From assembly GCF_001968815.1 (NCBI RefSeq), contig NZ_MIEQ01000044.1:310001-374000 (forward strand): DNA of 64,000 bases, given 5' to 3'. Under the pieces are notes generated by a model. The model saw nothing but the letters and a program-made list of their open reading frames with translations. It was not told the origin of the DNA and did no database searches. This stretch comes from Motiliproteus sp. MSK22-1 (lineage in GTDB: Bacteria; Pseudomonadota; Gammaproteobacteria; Pseudomonadales; Balneatricaceae). Numbering within the stretch: position 1 is the first letter of the stretch; each line of letters starts with the position of its first letter. The translations under genes were made by a program, and so were the position numbers. Below are positions 1 through 8,823 of the stretch, piece after piece.

Positions 1-385
1 TTAAGCTAGAAGGAAACAAAATAAGCACTCACCTGAATCTCCATATCAATAAAGGAGCTATCAATAAAGAATCTATCAAGACATAAATCTACCACAAACG
101 AATCAACTCCTATACCTTATCGCCTCTCTTGGTAACGGCGTTTGTGGATAACTGCTATTTATACTGGTACTCGTCTCTGGAAGCGAATGCGAATAATATT
201 GCCAGACAGACAACAGCCCAGCAGATTACTCAGTATCGATAACCGATAAAAACCGGGAATGATTTGCATACTTTCTGCAAATTCCTTAACTTTAAATAGC
301 GGCTTCTTTAGATAAAGCTTGAAGCTGCAAGTCCATCTGATATCTGTACCAAAGCCTATTTGCCAGCACGAGTTACAAAAAGACT
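1..385. other. Intergenic region before flgT, no gene seen
   Basis: About 385 bases at the left edge without a convincing coding frame. The stretch is rich in short stop-bounded frames and has a near repeat of the words TATCAATAAAG around positions 44-70. It presumably holds the flgT promoter, but I could not pick a confident -35/-10 pair, and I see no terminator or RNA gene. Confidence 0.5.
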
Positions 386-1618
386 ATGCGTATTCCACTC
401 CGAGCAGTCCTGATTTTTTTCCTAGCGACAACCTGCACTCTATTTGTTCTCAATCGAACAGCACAGGCTATCAGCATCGAAGCGGAAGGCCGGGCACTAA
501 TAACCAATCAGGATATCGAATCCGCCAGAGAGCAGGCCCTGCGCAATGCATCCCAACAGGCAATGCTCCAGGCAGGCGCATATGTCAGCAGCACCCAAAC
601 GATTGATCAGGGGGTACTCAGCGTCGATAACCTGCGTGTTCGCAGTCTTGGCAGTCTAACTCGCGTTAAAGTCATTGACGAACAAGTCAGGGGGGAGCTG
701 TTTATCATAAAAATCAGCGCTGAAGTGGATGCCGAGTCCAGCTGTCAGCAAGCAGGAACTGCCGCCAACTACCAAAAAACTGCTGCAATTGCCGCCTTTC
801 CGATACAAACACCGACTCAGGCCAACCTCGGTGATCTGCATGATGCTAAACAGATCATCAGTAAAATCATCACTGACAATCTTTTACGGCAGGGAAATCT
901 CAAGGCAATGAATGCCAGCCATATTGCCATAAATCCGGTTTTGAGCACCGCCGCAAGTTTTGAGAATCCCCGCGGAGCGGTGACTAACACTCTTCAGAAC
1001 TTTAAAGATCTCGATGTTCAATTTATCGTTTCAGGTGTTATTCGTGACCTCAACAGGTTTGATCCCAGCCGAAGTTCAGAAGGTAACTTCTTTCGCAACC
1101 TATACGACTCCATGGACTACAGAGGCAGACAGCATATGAGAAATTTCGCTCTGGAGCTGTTTATCCATGATGGTTTTACCGGTGCCCTATTGTTTAATCG
1201 CAATTACCGAGAAGGCGGACTCTGGAGACTCGATGACCATCAAAAAACAGGCTTCGGTACGGCTGCGTTCCTAAAAACGGACTACGGCCAGAAAGTGAAC
1301 AGTCTCATTCTGGAAGTCAGCAAAGATATTGAAAAACAGCTTAAGTGCGAACCTTTTCGCGCGAGAATTGTGCGTACTGACCGCAACTCTATCACCTTCA
1401 ATGCTGGCGCAATCGTTGGTGTTCGTCCTGGAGACAAACTGACTGTTTATAGGAAATCCACATTCTATGATCAGCAGGACAAGCCTCATATCCGACTGGA
1501 AAATACAGAGCATACTCTCATCGTAAATGAGGTACATCCGCTGTTTTCAGAAGGGAAAATTTCGGTCGATACTGAAAGTAAGAATATTCAGCAGGATGAT
1601 GTACTGATGGCCTGGTAG
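386..1618 (+). CDS. flgT: Flagellar assembly protein FlgT
   Basis: FlgT-type protein of the polar flagellum. In Vibrio it builds the H ring around the LP ring and supports assembly of the sodium-motor T ring in the periplasm. The 410-residue product begins with a signal peptide (about residues 1-28, ending AQA). A FlgT N-terminal region follows (about 29-115, with EAEGRALI), then a middle region with FIVSGVIRDL near residue 212, and a C-terminal beta domain (about 330-410, with GVRPGDKLTVYR). Length and domain order fit the family. The ATG at 386 is chosen because it starts the signal peptide directly; the ribosome-binding site is weak. It stands alone here, convergent with cysG, with no other flagellar gene in view. 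The family call rests on recognition of motifs. Confidence 0.85.
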   Translation: MRIPLRAVLIFFLATTCTLFVLNRTAQAISIEAEGRALITNQDIESAREQALRNASQQAMLQAGAYVSSTQTIDQGVLSVDNLRVRSLGSLTRVKVIDEQVRGELFIIKISAEVDAESSCQQAGTAANYQKTAAIAAFPIQTPTQANLGDLHDAKQIISKIITDNLLRQGNLKAMNASHIAINPVLSTAASFENPRGAVTNTLQNFKDLDVQFIVSGVIRDLNRFDPSRSSEGNFFRNLYDSMDYRGRQHMRNFALELFIHDGFTGALLFNRNYREGGLWRLDDHQKTGFGTAAFLKTDYGQKVNSLILEVSKDIEKQLKCEPFRARIVRTDRNSITFNAGAIVGVRPGDKLTVYRKSTFYDQQDKPHIRLENTEHTLIVNEVHPLFSEGKISVDTESKNIQQDDVLMAW

Positions 1619-1706
1619 GCGAAAAGGCCCGGGTAACTGTCAACCAACAGTCACCAAAACCTCTTCTGTATACACATAAGCACCAGACCAGTGCCTTAAA
1701 AAGACG

Positions 1707-3134
1707 CTATTCTTCAGCAGTCATCAATGCATGATTATCACTTTTGACGGCCTCGTTAAACCAAGCCAGTTTTTCATGCAAATTAACGACTTCACCAACA
1801 ATGGTTAGCGTAGGAGGCGATAACGGAGTCTCCTTAAGCTTCTCGTTAATCGTTTCCAGAGTACCTATAAGTACTTTCTGTTGTGGTGTTGATCCCGCCT
1901 GAACAAGTGCAACAGGGGTTTCCTCAGGTTTACCGTGTGCAATCATCTGTGTGCAGATGTGTTGCAAGCGGTGTAACCCCATATAAAAAACGATGGTCTG
2001 ATTTGGATGAACCAACTCTGGCCAGTTCAAGTCAGAAGTACGGTTTTTAAGCTGTCCGGTAATAAATTTTACCGACTGGGCATAATCCCGATGGGTCAAA
2101 GGAATACCTGAGTAGCTTGAGCAGGCAGAAGCTGCTGTAATACCAGGCACGACCTGAAATGGAACCCCCTGAGCAGCCAACGTTTCAAGCTCCTCTCCTC
2201 CACGACCAAAAATAAAGGGATCTCCCCCTTTCAGTCTTAATACTCGTTTTCCTTCCAGTGCCAGACGAGCCAGCAATTCATTAATATCTTCCTGCGGCAC
2301 GGCATGATTCGAACGCTCCTTTCCAACATAAATCCGATCGGAATCGCGGCGACACAAATCAACTATTTCGGGAGAAACCAGACGGTCATAAAGAACAACA
2401 TCTGCCTGCTGCATCAATCGAAGGGCCTTAAAGGTCAGTAACTCCGGATCACCGGGCCCTGCTCCGACCAGATAAACTTCCCCTACGGCAGGTTCATCAG
2501 AAACCTCGTCGGACAAGGCCTGCTCCATCATCAACTCAGCACTACGGGGGTTGCCAGAAATCATTTTTTCAGCAATGGGCCCCTGAAACATTTGCTCCCA
2601 GAATGCTCGACGTTGACGAATAGTCTTGAATTTTGCTTTGACCTTACCCCGAAAACGGCCTGCCATTTCGCTTAACTGGCCATAGTAGGCGGGGATAAGT
2701 GTTTCCAAACGTGCTCTTAATAAACGCGCCAGTACCGGAGATTTACCGCCGCTGGAAACCGCAACCATCAATGGTGACCGATCAACAATAGCAGGGAAAA
2801 TAAAGGTACAGAGTTCGGGACTGTCAACAACATTGACAGGCAGGTTATTCCCAGTGGCATCCTGGTGTACCTGCTGGTTAACCACCGGGTTATCTGTCGC
2901 GGCAACGACCAGCACTTTGTTATCGAGTAGTCCCGATTGGTAATCACCACGAATAAGCTCACCACCCGAGGATTCGACCAGCACAGCCAGTTCTGCATTT
3001 ATCTCAGGTGAAACAACAGTGATAATGGCACCGGCTCGCTCCAGCAACAACGCTTTACGCTGGGCGACATCACCGCCACCCACCAGCAGACAGGATTGAC
3101 CTTTCAGGTCAAAAAAAAGTGGTAAGTAATCCAC
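1707..3134 (-). CDS. cysG: Siroheme synthase CysG
   Basis: Trifunctional siroheme synthase: uroporphyrinogen III methylation at C2 and C7, NAD-dependent oxidation of precorrin-2, and ferrochelation. It supplies the siroheme of sulfite reductase. The 475 residues match the full-length enzyme: an N-terminal Rossmann dehydrogenase/ferrochelatase with [10 protein letters not shown] at about 18-27, a dimerisation segment (about 115-210), and a C-terminal SAM methylase starting with [11 protein letters not shown] (about 223) and carrying [16 protein letters not shown] near 300. The start is GTG, preceded by GAGGAG at normal spacing. It follows cysH on the same strand, but a terminator-like hairpin lies between them, so it may have its own promoter. 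Its placement beside cysH and cysI fits siroheme supply for sulfate assimilation. Confidence 0.95.
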   Translation of the reverse strand: MDYLPLFFDLKGQSCLLVGGGDVAQRKALLLERAGAIITVVSPEINAELAVLVESSGGELIRGDYQSGLLDNKVLVVAATDNPVVNQQVHQDATGNNLPVNVVDSPELCTFIFPAIVDRSPLMVAVSSGGKSPVLARLLRARLETLIPAYYGQLSEMAGRFRGKVKAKFKTIRQRRAFWEQMFQGPIAEKMISGNPRSAELMMEQALSDEVSDEPAVGEVYLVGAGPGDPELLTFKALRLMQQADVVLYDRLVSPEIVDLCRRDSDRIYVGKERSNHAVPQEDINELLARLALEGKRVLRLKGGDPFIFGRGGEELETLAAQGVPFQVVPGITAASACSSYSGIPLTHRDYAQSVKFITGQLKNRTSDLNWPELVHPNQTIVFYMGLHRLQHICTQMIAHGKPEETPVALVQAGSTPQQKVLIGTLETINEKLKETPLSPPTLTIVGEVVNLHEKLAWFNEAVKSDNHALMTAEE

Positions 3135-3225
3135 TGATACTCCTCAACTTAGGGTGCCTAGTAACGAGCGAGGGTTCACCCGCATAGCACACCGATCCTT
3201 AGCAACGGTATTTAGTCTCTATACC

Positions 3226-3278
3226 AAAAACAGGGCTGATTCAACGGTGCATTCAGCACCTTAGCTCAGAACAGCCCT
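3226..3278 (-). terminator. Rho-independent terminator after cysH
   Basis: Read on the minus strand, the arm AGGGCTG (3278-3272) pairs with CAGCCCT (3238-3232). A smaller hairpin with arms GGTGC/GCACC sits inside. The outer stem is followed at once by GTTTTT (from 3231 down to 3226). Position and shape fit a terminator between cysH and cysG. Confidence 0.6.
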
Positions 3279-3289
3279 CTAAGGATCTA

Positions 3290-4021
3290 TCAGGAGGGCT
3301 TCTTGAGCGAGGTCACTGGATGCAGGCCACACTCCTTGCTGTCAGGGTTTTCCCACCACCAGCGGCCAGCACGGACATCTTCGCCGACAGCAATGGCTCG
3401 AGTGCAAGGAGCACAACCAATACTGGGATAATGCAGGTCGTGAAGCTCATTATAGGGAACTTCCTCAGCCTTGATATATGCCCAGACCTCTTTCTCGGTC
3501 CAGTCTGCCAAAGGGTTTATCTTCTGTAATTGATTTCCCTCATCCCACTCGTTAAAGGCTATGGTACCACGGGTCATAGCCTGTTCACGACGGATGCCGG
3601 TAACCCATGCTTTCTTGTCGCTCAGAGCGCGTTTCAGCGGTTCTACCTTGCGGACATGACAGCACGCCTTACGCAGATCCTGCCCTTGATAAAAAGCATT
3701 AATACCCTTTTCACGAACATAGCTTTCAACGGCGTTCGCCTCAGGATAATAGACCTTTACCTTACGGTCATAGTGCTCTTCCAATTTTGCCAAAAGAGTT
3801 AAAGTTTCCTCAGGCAAGCGTCCGGTATCGAGACTGAACACTTCTATCTCTGGAACAAAGCGGCAAATAAGATCATTAATCACCACATCTTCTGCACCAA
3901 GACTGTTGGCAAAAGTAACATCGCCATACTCCTGATGCGCTGTCTGAAGCAGACTGACAGCATGTTCCACTTTTGCCTTCAACTCACTGCTGAGCGATGA
4001 CTTATCGAGAGAATCTGACAC
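3290..4021 (-). CDS. cysH: Phosphoadenylyl/adenylyl-sulfate reductase CysH (APS reductase type)
   Basis: Reduces activated sulfate to sulfite with thioredoxin. The 243-residue protein has the PP-loop fold and the catalytic motif ECGLH (Cys231). It also has the extra cysteine pairs CC at 120-121 and CAPC at 203-206, which bind a [4Fe-4S] cluster in the assimilatory APS reductases of Pseudomonas and plants and are missing from E. coli PAPS reductase. I therefore infer that APS, not PAPS, is the substrate. The GTG start is preceded by GAGGAG. It lies downstream of cysI and the DUF934 gene on the same strand, 66 bases from the latter, so the three probably share a transcript ending at the hairpin at 3278-3226. 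Confidence 0.93.
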   Translation of the reverse strand: MSDSLDKSSLSSELKAKVEHAVSLLQTAHQEYGDVTFANSLGAEDVVINDLICRFVPEIEVFSLDTGRLPEETLTLLAKLEEHYDRKVKVYYPEANAVESYVREKGINAFYQGQDLRKACCHVRKVEPLKRALSDKKAWVTGIRREQAMTRGTIAFNEWDEGNQLQKINPLADWTEKEVWAYIKAEEVPYNELHDLHYPSIGCAPCTRAIAVGEDVRAGRWWWENPDSKECGLHPVTSLKKPS

Positions 4022-4087
4022 GGAGACAATCTCCTCTATCTTTGTATATTATATTCTTATAAAAAATCGCTATCGCTTAAGGAATAT

Positions 4088-4597
4088 CTATTGCCGATAA
4101 ATCGGTCGCGGATCGTCTGCAGCCCCTTGTAGCTGAACAGTAATTTCTTGGAATGCTTCTAACATTTCATCACTGTAACGATCTTCAGCTATTTCGTAGG
4201 CATTGATACCGCAACGATGCATAAAGCGAAGACGATCCCAGGTAACATCCCCGACAGCACGAATTTCACCCTGATAACCGTATCGCTGGCGAAGCAGCCG
4301 AGCCTGACTGAACGCACGTCCGTCACTAAACACCGGAAACTCCAACGCAATCAACGAGAGCTTATCCAGGTCTTCAATCAAATCGCCCAGCTCAAAATCA
4401 TTATCAATTTTAACGCCCACACGACCATCATGACTAAGTAACGCCGGTCGGTTTTTCTGCCATTGCTCCCAGCTCACCAAAAGATCGCCTGAAAGCTGAT
4501 CGACAGAGAGCACCTCCTCACCACCAGCAGATTCATCTCCCAACAGAGAAGTCCAGCTATCCAATTCAGCCCGTTGTTGATTAATGATCAGTGGCAT
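4088..4597 (-). CDS. DUF934 protein partnered with sulfite reductase
   Basis: A 169-residue DUF934 family protein. The conserved core is visible as ALEFPVFSDGRAFSQARLL (about residues 85-103) followed by YGYQGEIRAVGDV and a conserved MHRCGINAYE. The family almost always sits directly after ferredoxin-type cysI and is thought to assist sulfite reduction, perhaps in electron delivery; the biochemical role is not settled. The ATG at 4597 is chosen over an upstream GTG/ATG frame because an AGGAGAG-type site lies just before it. It overlaps the end of cysI by 17 bases, which implies translational coupling. An alternative name in some genomes is cysX, but that symbol is used inconsistently. Confidence 0.88.
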   Translation of the reverse strand: MPLIINQQRAELDSWTSLLGDESAGGEEVLSVDQLSGDLLVSWEQWQKNRPALLSHDGRVGVKIDNDFELGDLIEDLDKLSLIALEFPVFSDGRAFSQARLLRQRYGYQGEIRAVGDVTWDRLRFMHRCGINAYEIAEDRYSDEMLEAFQEITVQLQGAADDPRPIYRQ

Positions 4598-6272
4598 AAA
4601 CTCTCTCCTTAAACGGGGCATTACCAACGCGACGATAAGTATCTATAAAACGCTCATCTTCCTGTCTTATTTCGATATAGACAGACAAAATCTTCTCTAA
4701 GGTATCAGCGACCTTTTCTTTCGGAATCGAACGCCCCAGGACCTTACCCAAAGAAGCATCTTTGGTTGCAGAGCCGCCCAGAGTGAACTGGTAATAAGAC
4801 TCATCATTCTTATCAACCCCGAGGATACCGATATGCCCCACGTGGTGATGGGCGCAGGCATTAATACAACCGGACATTTTCAGCTTGAGCTCACCAATAT
4901 CGTAAAGGTAATCAAGATCATCGAAACGTTCGTCAATCTGCTGAGCGACACCAAGAGTCTCGGCATTAGCCAGGCTACAGAAATCCAGTCCCGGGCAGCA
5001 GATCATATCCGTCAGCGTGCCAATTATTGGACGCGCAAGTCCAAGCTCAGTCAGCGCTTTCCATAAACTGTAAACGTCAGACTGCTTAACATCTGCCATC
5101 ACCATATTCTGCTCGTGAGTACTGCGAACCTCTCCAAAGCTATAACGATCAGCCAGATCGGCTATCGCATCCAACTGACTTTCAGAAAGATTACCGGTGG
5201 CTTTGAACCTTGATCCCAGTAGGTTATTACTGTTCTCTGAATGAACTCTCAAAGCCAGCGTAACTGCGATATATCCAGGTACCTTGTGGTTAAAGGTATT
5301 ACGTTCAACCCATCGAGCAAACTCAGGATCAGTCTTCAGCTTGTTTTCAAACCCAGCGTCAGAGCCATCAAAGTGTTCATAGGCCGGTGGCTTAAAATAG
5401 CTTTTCACTCGGTTGATTTCACTGTCGGTCAAGCGAAGTTCCGAATTGCGTGTATGTTCCCAGTCAGCCTCGACCAGCTCACGGAATTTATCAATTCCAA
5501 TGGCATTAACAAGAATTTTAATACGAGACTTAAACTTGTTGTCACGGCGGCCATACATGTTGTAGATCCGCAAAATAGATTCGATGTAGGAGAGAATCTC
5601 TTTCTGCTCAACAAATGGGCGAATCTGCTTACCGATTACAGGCGTACGGCCAAGCCCTCCACCCACTAATACCTCAAAACCGACTTCTCCACTCTCGTTG
5701 CGGACAATGCGGATACCGATATCATGTACCTGAGTGGCCGCTCGATCCTCGTCTGCAGCGGTGACTGCAATCTTGAATTTTCTGGGCAGATAGGTGAATT
5801 CAGGATGCAAGGTAGCCCATTGGCGAATCATCTCACACCAGGGACGAGGATCTTCTACTTCGCTGGCCACAACACCGGCAAACTGATCTGAAGAAACACT
5901 TCGGACACAGCTACCGCTGGTCTGGATGGCATGCATCTGAACCGTTGCCAGCTCACCAAGAATATCAGGCACTTGTTCCAGCTTTGGCCAGTTAAACTGC
6001 ACGTTCTGACGGGTAGTAAAATGCACATAACCCTTGTCGTAAGTCCGCGAAACGTCAGCCAATTTGCGCAACTGCTTTGAAGAAAGCAATCCGTAATGTA
6101 TCGCGATTCTTAACATGGGAGCATGACGCTGAATATAGAGGCCGTTATGCAGCCTCAGAATTCGAAATTCGTCCTCAGGAATTTCTCCGGCGAGATAACG
6201 CCGAGTCTGATCCCGGTACTGCTCAACGCGCTCCTCGATGAGCTGTTGCTCACGCTCGTTGTATACGTACAT
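4581..6272 (-). CDS. cysI: Sulfite reductase hemoprotein (ferredoxin/nitrite-sulfite reductase type)
   Basis: Six-electron reduction of sulfite to sulfide at a coupled siroheme-[4Fe-4S] centre. The 563-residue protein has the two-repeat nitrite/sulfite reductase architecture. The substrate-side motif SGSCVRSVSSD is near residue 117. The four cluster ligands are visible as CCPGLDFC (C-x5-C) and CINAC (C-x3-C) in the C-terminal half. There is no cysJ flavoprotein nearby, and a DUF934 gene overlaps its end, so electrons probably come from a ferredoxin or an unlinked partner. The ATG at 6272 has an AGGTAAAG-like site. It heads the leftward unit cysI-DUF934-cysH. Confidence 0.92.
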   Translation of the reverse strand: MYVYNEREQQLIEERVEQYRDQTRRYLAGEIPEDEFRILRLHNGLYIQRHAPMLRIAIHYGLLSSKQLRKLADVSRTYDKGYVHFTTRQNVQFNWPKLEQVPDILGELATVQMHAIQTSGSCVRSVSSDQFAGVVASEVEDPRPWCEMIRQWATLHPEFTYLPRKFKIAVTAADEDRAATQVHDIGIRIVRNESGEVGFEVLVGGGLGRTPVIGKQIRPFVEQKEILSYIESILRIYNMYGRRDNKFKSRIKILVNAIGIDKFRELVEADWEHTRNSELRLTDSEINRVKSYFKPPAYEHFDGSDAGFENKLKTDPEFARWVERNTFNHKVPGYIAVTLALRVHSENSNNLLGSRFKATGNLSESQLDAIADLADRYSFGEVRSTHEQNMVMADVKQSDVYSLWKALTELGLARPIIGTLTDMICCPGLDFCSLANAETLGVAQQIDERFDDLDYLYDIGELKLKMSGCINACAHHHVGHIGILGVDKNDESYYQFTLGGSATKDASLGKVLGRSIPKEKVADTLEKILSVYIEIRQEDERFIDTYRRVGNAPFKERVYATDH

Positions 6273-6409
6273 CTTTACCTACCTTATATACCGCAATACG
6301 GCTCCGCCGCTTTAGTTAAACTTTATCAATAGCCTGCATTATCAGCTGCGAACTAATCAGCTACGAACTATCAGAAACATCAGTAGCGGAGCCACCCTAT
6401 AACAAATGA

Positions 6410-6430
6410 AGCGACCCGTTCCGGGCCGCT
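6410..6430 (-). terminator. Terminator-like hairpin after the TauE-type gene
   Basis: On the minus strand AGCGGCCCG (6430-6422) pairs with CGGGTCGCT (6418-6410) through a three-base loop, with one G-U pair. It is followed by TCATTTGTT. It sits 79 bases past the end of the exporter gene, before the cysI promoter region. Confidence 0.45.
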
Positions 6431-6508
6431 CCTTATATCAGCTTTTTACTCTGGCTGCTTTTCTGATTTTCAGTTTTTGTCAGCCAGCCGGTTTATTTTT
6501 TGCTTCAG

Positions 6509-7294
6509 CTATCCAGCCAGAACAAACTTCAATCCAATGAATAGCAACAGACTACCCATCAGAGGTTGCATGATACGAGCGGACAAACGTGTCCCTAAAT
6601 GACTGCCGATAAACACTCCTGGTAGTGATCCGGCCAACAAATAAGCCAATAACGTAAAATCCAGATTACCCAGCTGCCAATGGCCGACACCTGCAACACT
6701 GGTCAATACAACGGCATGCACCAAATCCGTCGCGACAATCATCGGCATCGTCATATGAGGGAAAAGAACAATCAGTAGCGCCGTTCCCAGTGCCCCAGCT
6801 CCGACAGAAGACAGAGTCACTAACCCACCCAGTACCAATCCCGCGAAAGTTGTTAACACCATACGCCAGCGACGGACTGTATTTTTCAGCTTTACCGCCT
6901 TGGTATTAATCACAACGTCTCGTATACGATTTCGAAGAAAAACAGCAATTGAAGTCAGCACCAGACTGACACCAAGGGTGATATTAATCAGCTTTTCAAT
7001 ACTTTCCAGCGCCTCAATGCCACTCAGAATCCAAAGAGTAAAGAGAGCACCGGGCACGCTGCCTAACAGCAAAGCAACAACAATCGACCAGTTAACCAAT
7101 TTTTTTCTGGCATAAGGCCAGATACCGCCCGCTTTAGTAAAAGCGGCATACATCAGGTCGGTGCTTACTGCCACAACAGGGTTAATGCCAAAGCCAACAA
7201 TCAATATTGGCGTCATTAAGGCACCACCGCCAATTCCGGTCAGTCCGACAATAAAGCCTACAACAAGGCCTGCAAAGCTATATGCCAGTTCCAT
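6509..7294 (-). CDS. TauE/SafE (TSUP) family membrane exporter
   Basis: A 261-residue integral membrane protein of the TSUP family, which moves sulfite, sulfonates or related anions. About eight hydrophobic segments are visible. The family signature of paired glycine-rich turns is present, with GLTGIGGGALMTPIL near residues 19-33 and its mirrored counterpart LSSVGAGALGTALLIVLF in the second half. The ATG at 7294 is preceded by GAGGG. It lies between cysI and the divergent cysD, so sulfur-linked anion transport (sulfite efflux, or sulfate entry) is a fair inference, but the substrate cannot be read from sequence. Confidence 0.85.
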   Translation of the reverse strand: MELAYSFAGLVVGFIVGLTGIGGGALMTPILIVGFGINPVVAVSTDLMYAAFTKAGGIWPYARKKLVNWSIVVALLLGSVPGALFTLWILSGIEALESIEKLINITLGVSLVLTSIAVFLRNRIRDVVINTKAVKLKNTVRRWRMVLTTFAGLVLGGLVTLSSVGAGALGTALLIVLFPHMTMPMIVATDLVHAVVLTSVAGVGHWQLGNLDFTLLAYLLAGSLPGVFIGSHLGTRLSARIMQPLMGSLLLFIGLKFVLAG

Positions 7295-7637
7295 TTAACC
7301 CTCAACACTCCTGCACTGAAGCTCTAAGCTGGTGATCGGGCGTAAACAGCCAACCCAAAACAAACACTAAAATCAGGAGGCTATAATAGAGAAGCAGGCA
7401 TATAACACAAAAGAATAATTAGAAATTTACTCATAGCTTTTTGTTATTTAAAGTATCTAAAAAAACGTATCTGTTTGTTTTTATTAGAACTTTGTTTTTT
7501 AATTCCAAACGAGTATAAAAAAATTCGAATTTATTCTTTTTTCTTTTAACCATATAGAAGGTACTATGCGCGACAAACTGATGTAAGACATGCCTGCATC
7601 CTCCCGGATCCAGGCACTTGGAATATAGAGCAGAATC
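7295..7637. promoter_or_regulatory. Divergent control region between exporter gene and cysD
   Basis: 343 bases between divergent sulfur genes. The part from about 7420 to 7560 is very AT-rich with runs of A and T, as is usual for CysB-bound promoters, but CysB sites have too little consensus to mark one. The segment 7336-7360 shares TCGGG plus AACAGCCAACCCAAA with 29581-29609. No open frame of note. Confidence 0.35.
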
Positions 7638-8600
7638 ATGAGCGCATTGACGGAAAGTAGTCTTTCAACCTCCTCCTTATCAGAGCAGGTGTTGTCAGAA
7701 AAAAAACTGACTCACTTAAAACAGCTGGAAGCGGAGAGCATCCATATCATTCGTGAAGTAGCCGCAGAGTTTGAGCGTCCTGTAATGCTCTACTCGGTAG
7801 GTAAAGACTCTGCGGTCATGCTGCATTTGACCCGTAAAGCGTTCTATCCGGGCAAACCTCCATTCCCGTTAATGCACGTAGACACCACCTGGAAATTCCG
7901 GGAGATGATCGAGTTCCGCGATAAAATGGCAAAGGAGGCCGGTATGGATTTAATCGTCCATATCAATCAGGAAGGCGTGGAAATGGGTATCAACCCCTTT
8001 GTCCATGGCAGCAAGAAACACACTGATTTGATGAAAACCGCTGCCCTTAAGCAGGCATTGGATAAATATCAGTTTGACGCAGCTTTTGGTGGCGCTCGTC
8101 GGGATGAAGAAAAATCCCGAGCCAAGGAACGCGTATTCTCTTTTCGCGATAAAAACCATCGCTGGGATCCAAAGAATCAACGCCCTGAACTCTGGAATCA
8201 GTACAACGCCAAGATTGATAAAGGCGAGAGCATCCGAGTCTTCCCTCTTTCCAACTGGACAGAGTTGGATATCTGGCAATACATCCATTTGGAGAGTATT
8301 CCAATCGTGCCGCTTTACCTGGCAAAAGAGCGCCCAGTGGTGGAACGTGATGGCACTCTTATCATGGTTGACGATGATCGTATGCAACTGGAACCCGGTG
8401 AAAAGCCTGCCATGAAAAGTGTCAGGTTCCGGACCCTGGGTTGTTACCCGCTGACCGGAGCGGTGGAATCAGAAGCCTCTAACCTGCCTGAAATAATCCA
8501 GGAAATGCTGCTAACTACAACGTCAGAGCGCCAGGGTCGAGTGATCGATCATGATCAGGCCGGGTCGATGGAAGAAAAAAAGAAAGAGGGTTACTTCTAA
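7638..8600 (+). CDS. cysD: Sulfate adenylyltransferase subunit 2 CysD
   Basis: Catalytic subunit of ATP sulfurylase; it forms APS from ATP and sulfate together with the GTPase subunit CysN. The 320 residues hold the PP-loop motif [13 protein letters not shown] near residue 52, the conserved [15 protein letters not shown] (about 150) and [16 protein letters not shown] (about 263). It is slightly longer than the E. coli protein because of an N-terminal extension of about 20 residues. The ATG at 7638 has no strong ribosome-binding site (GAGCAG). Its partner cysN follows after an unusually wide 223-base gap. Confidence 0.96.
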   Translation: MSALTESSLSTSSLSEQVLSEKKLTHLKQLEAESIHIIREVAAEFERPVMLYSVGKDSAVMLHLTRKAFYPGKPPFPLMHVDTTWKFREMIEFRDKMAKEAGMDLIVHINQEGVEMGINPFVHGSKKHTDLMKTAALKQALDKYQFDAAFGGARRDEEKSRAKERVFSFRDKNHRWDPKNQRPELWNQYNAKIDKGESIRVFPLSNWTELDIWQYIHLESIPIVPLYLAKERPVVERDGTLIMVDDDRMQLEPGEKPAMKSVRFRTLGCYPLTGAVESEASNLPEIIQEMLLTTTSERQGRVIDHDQAGSMEEKKKEGYF

Positions 8601-8823
8601 CTTTCGAGCTTATCGAATGACCCTGATTGAGAGTTGGTATTTGAGATCCGACTCCGCAGGACTGTATGCACGAACAAATTAACAGCTGCAACGGATAGCC
8701 TGTTTTGTAGCGGCATAGAGTTTGTAAAACATGGTTGTTGTAAAAAACCAGCGCTTGAACCAATAGAACAGCGCTGAACAGCCCAACAACAGTGAACAGA
8801 ATTTTAAGACGAGTTGAACCACG

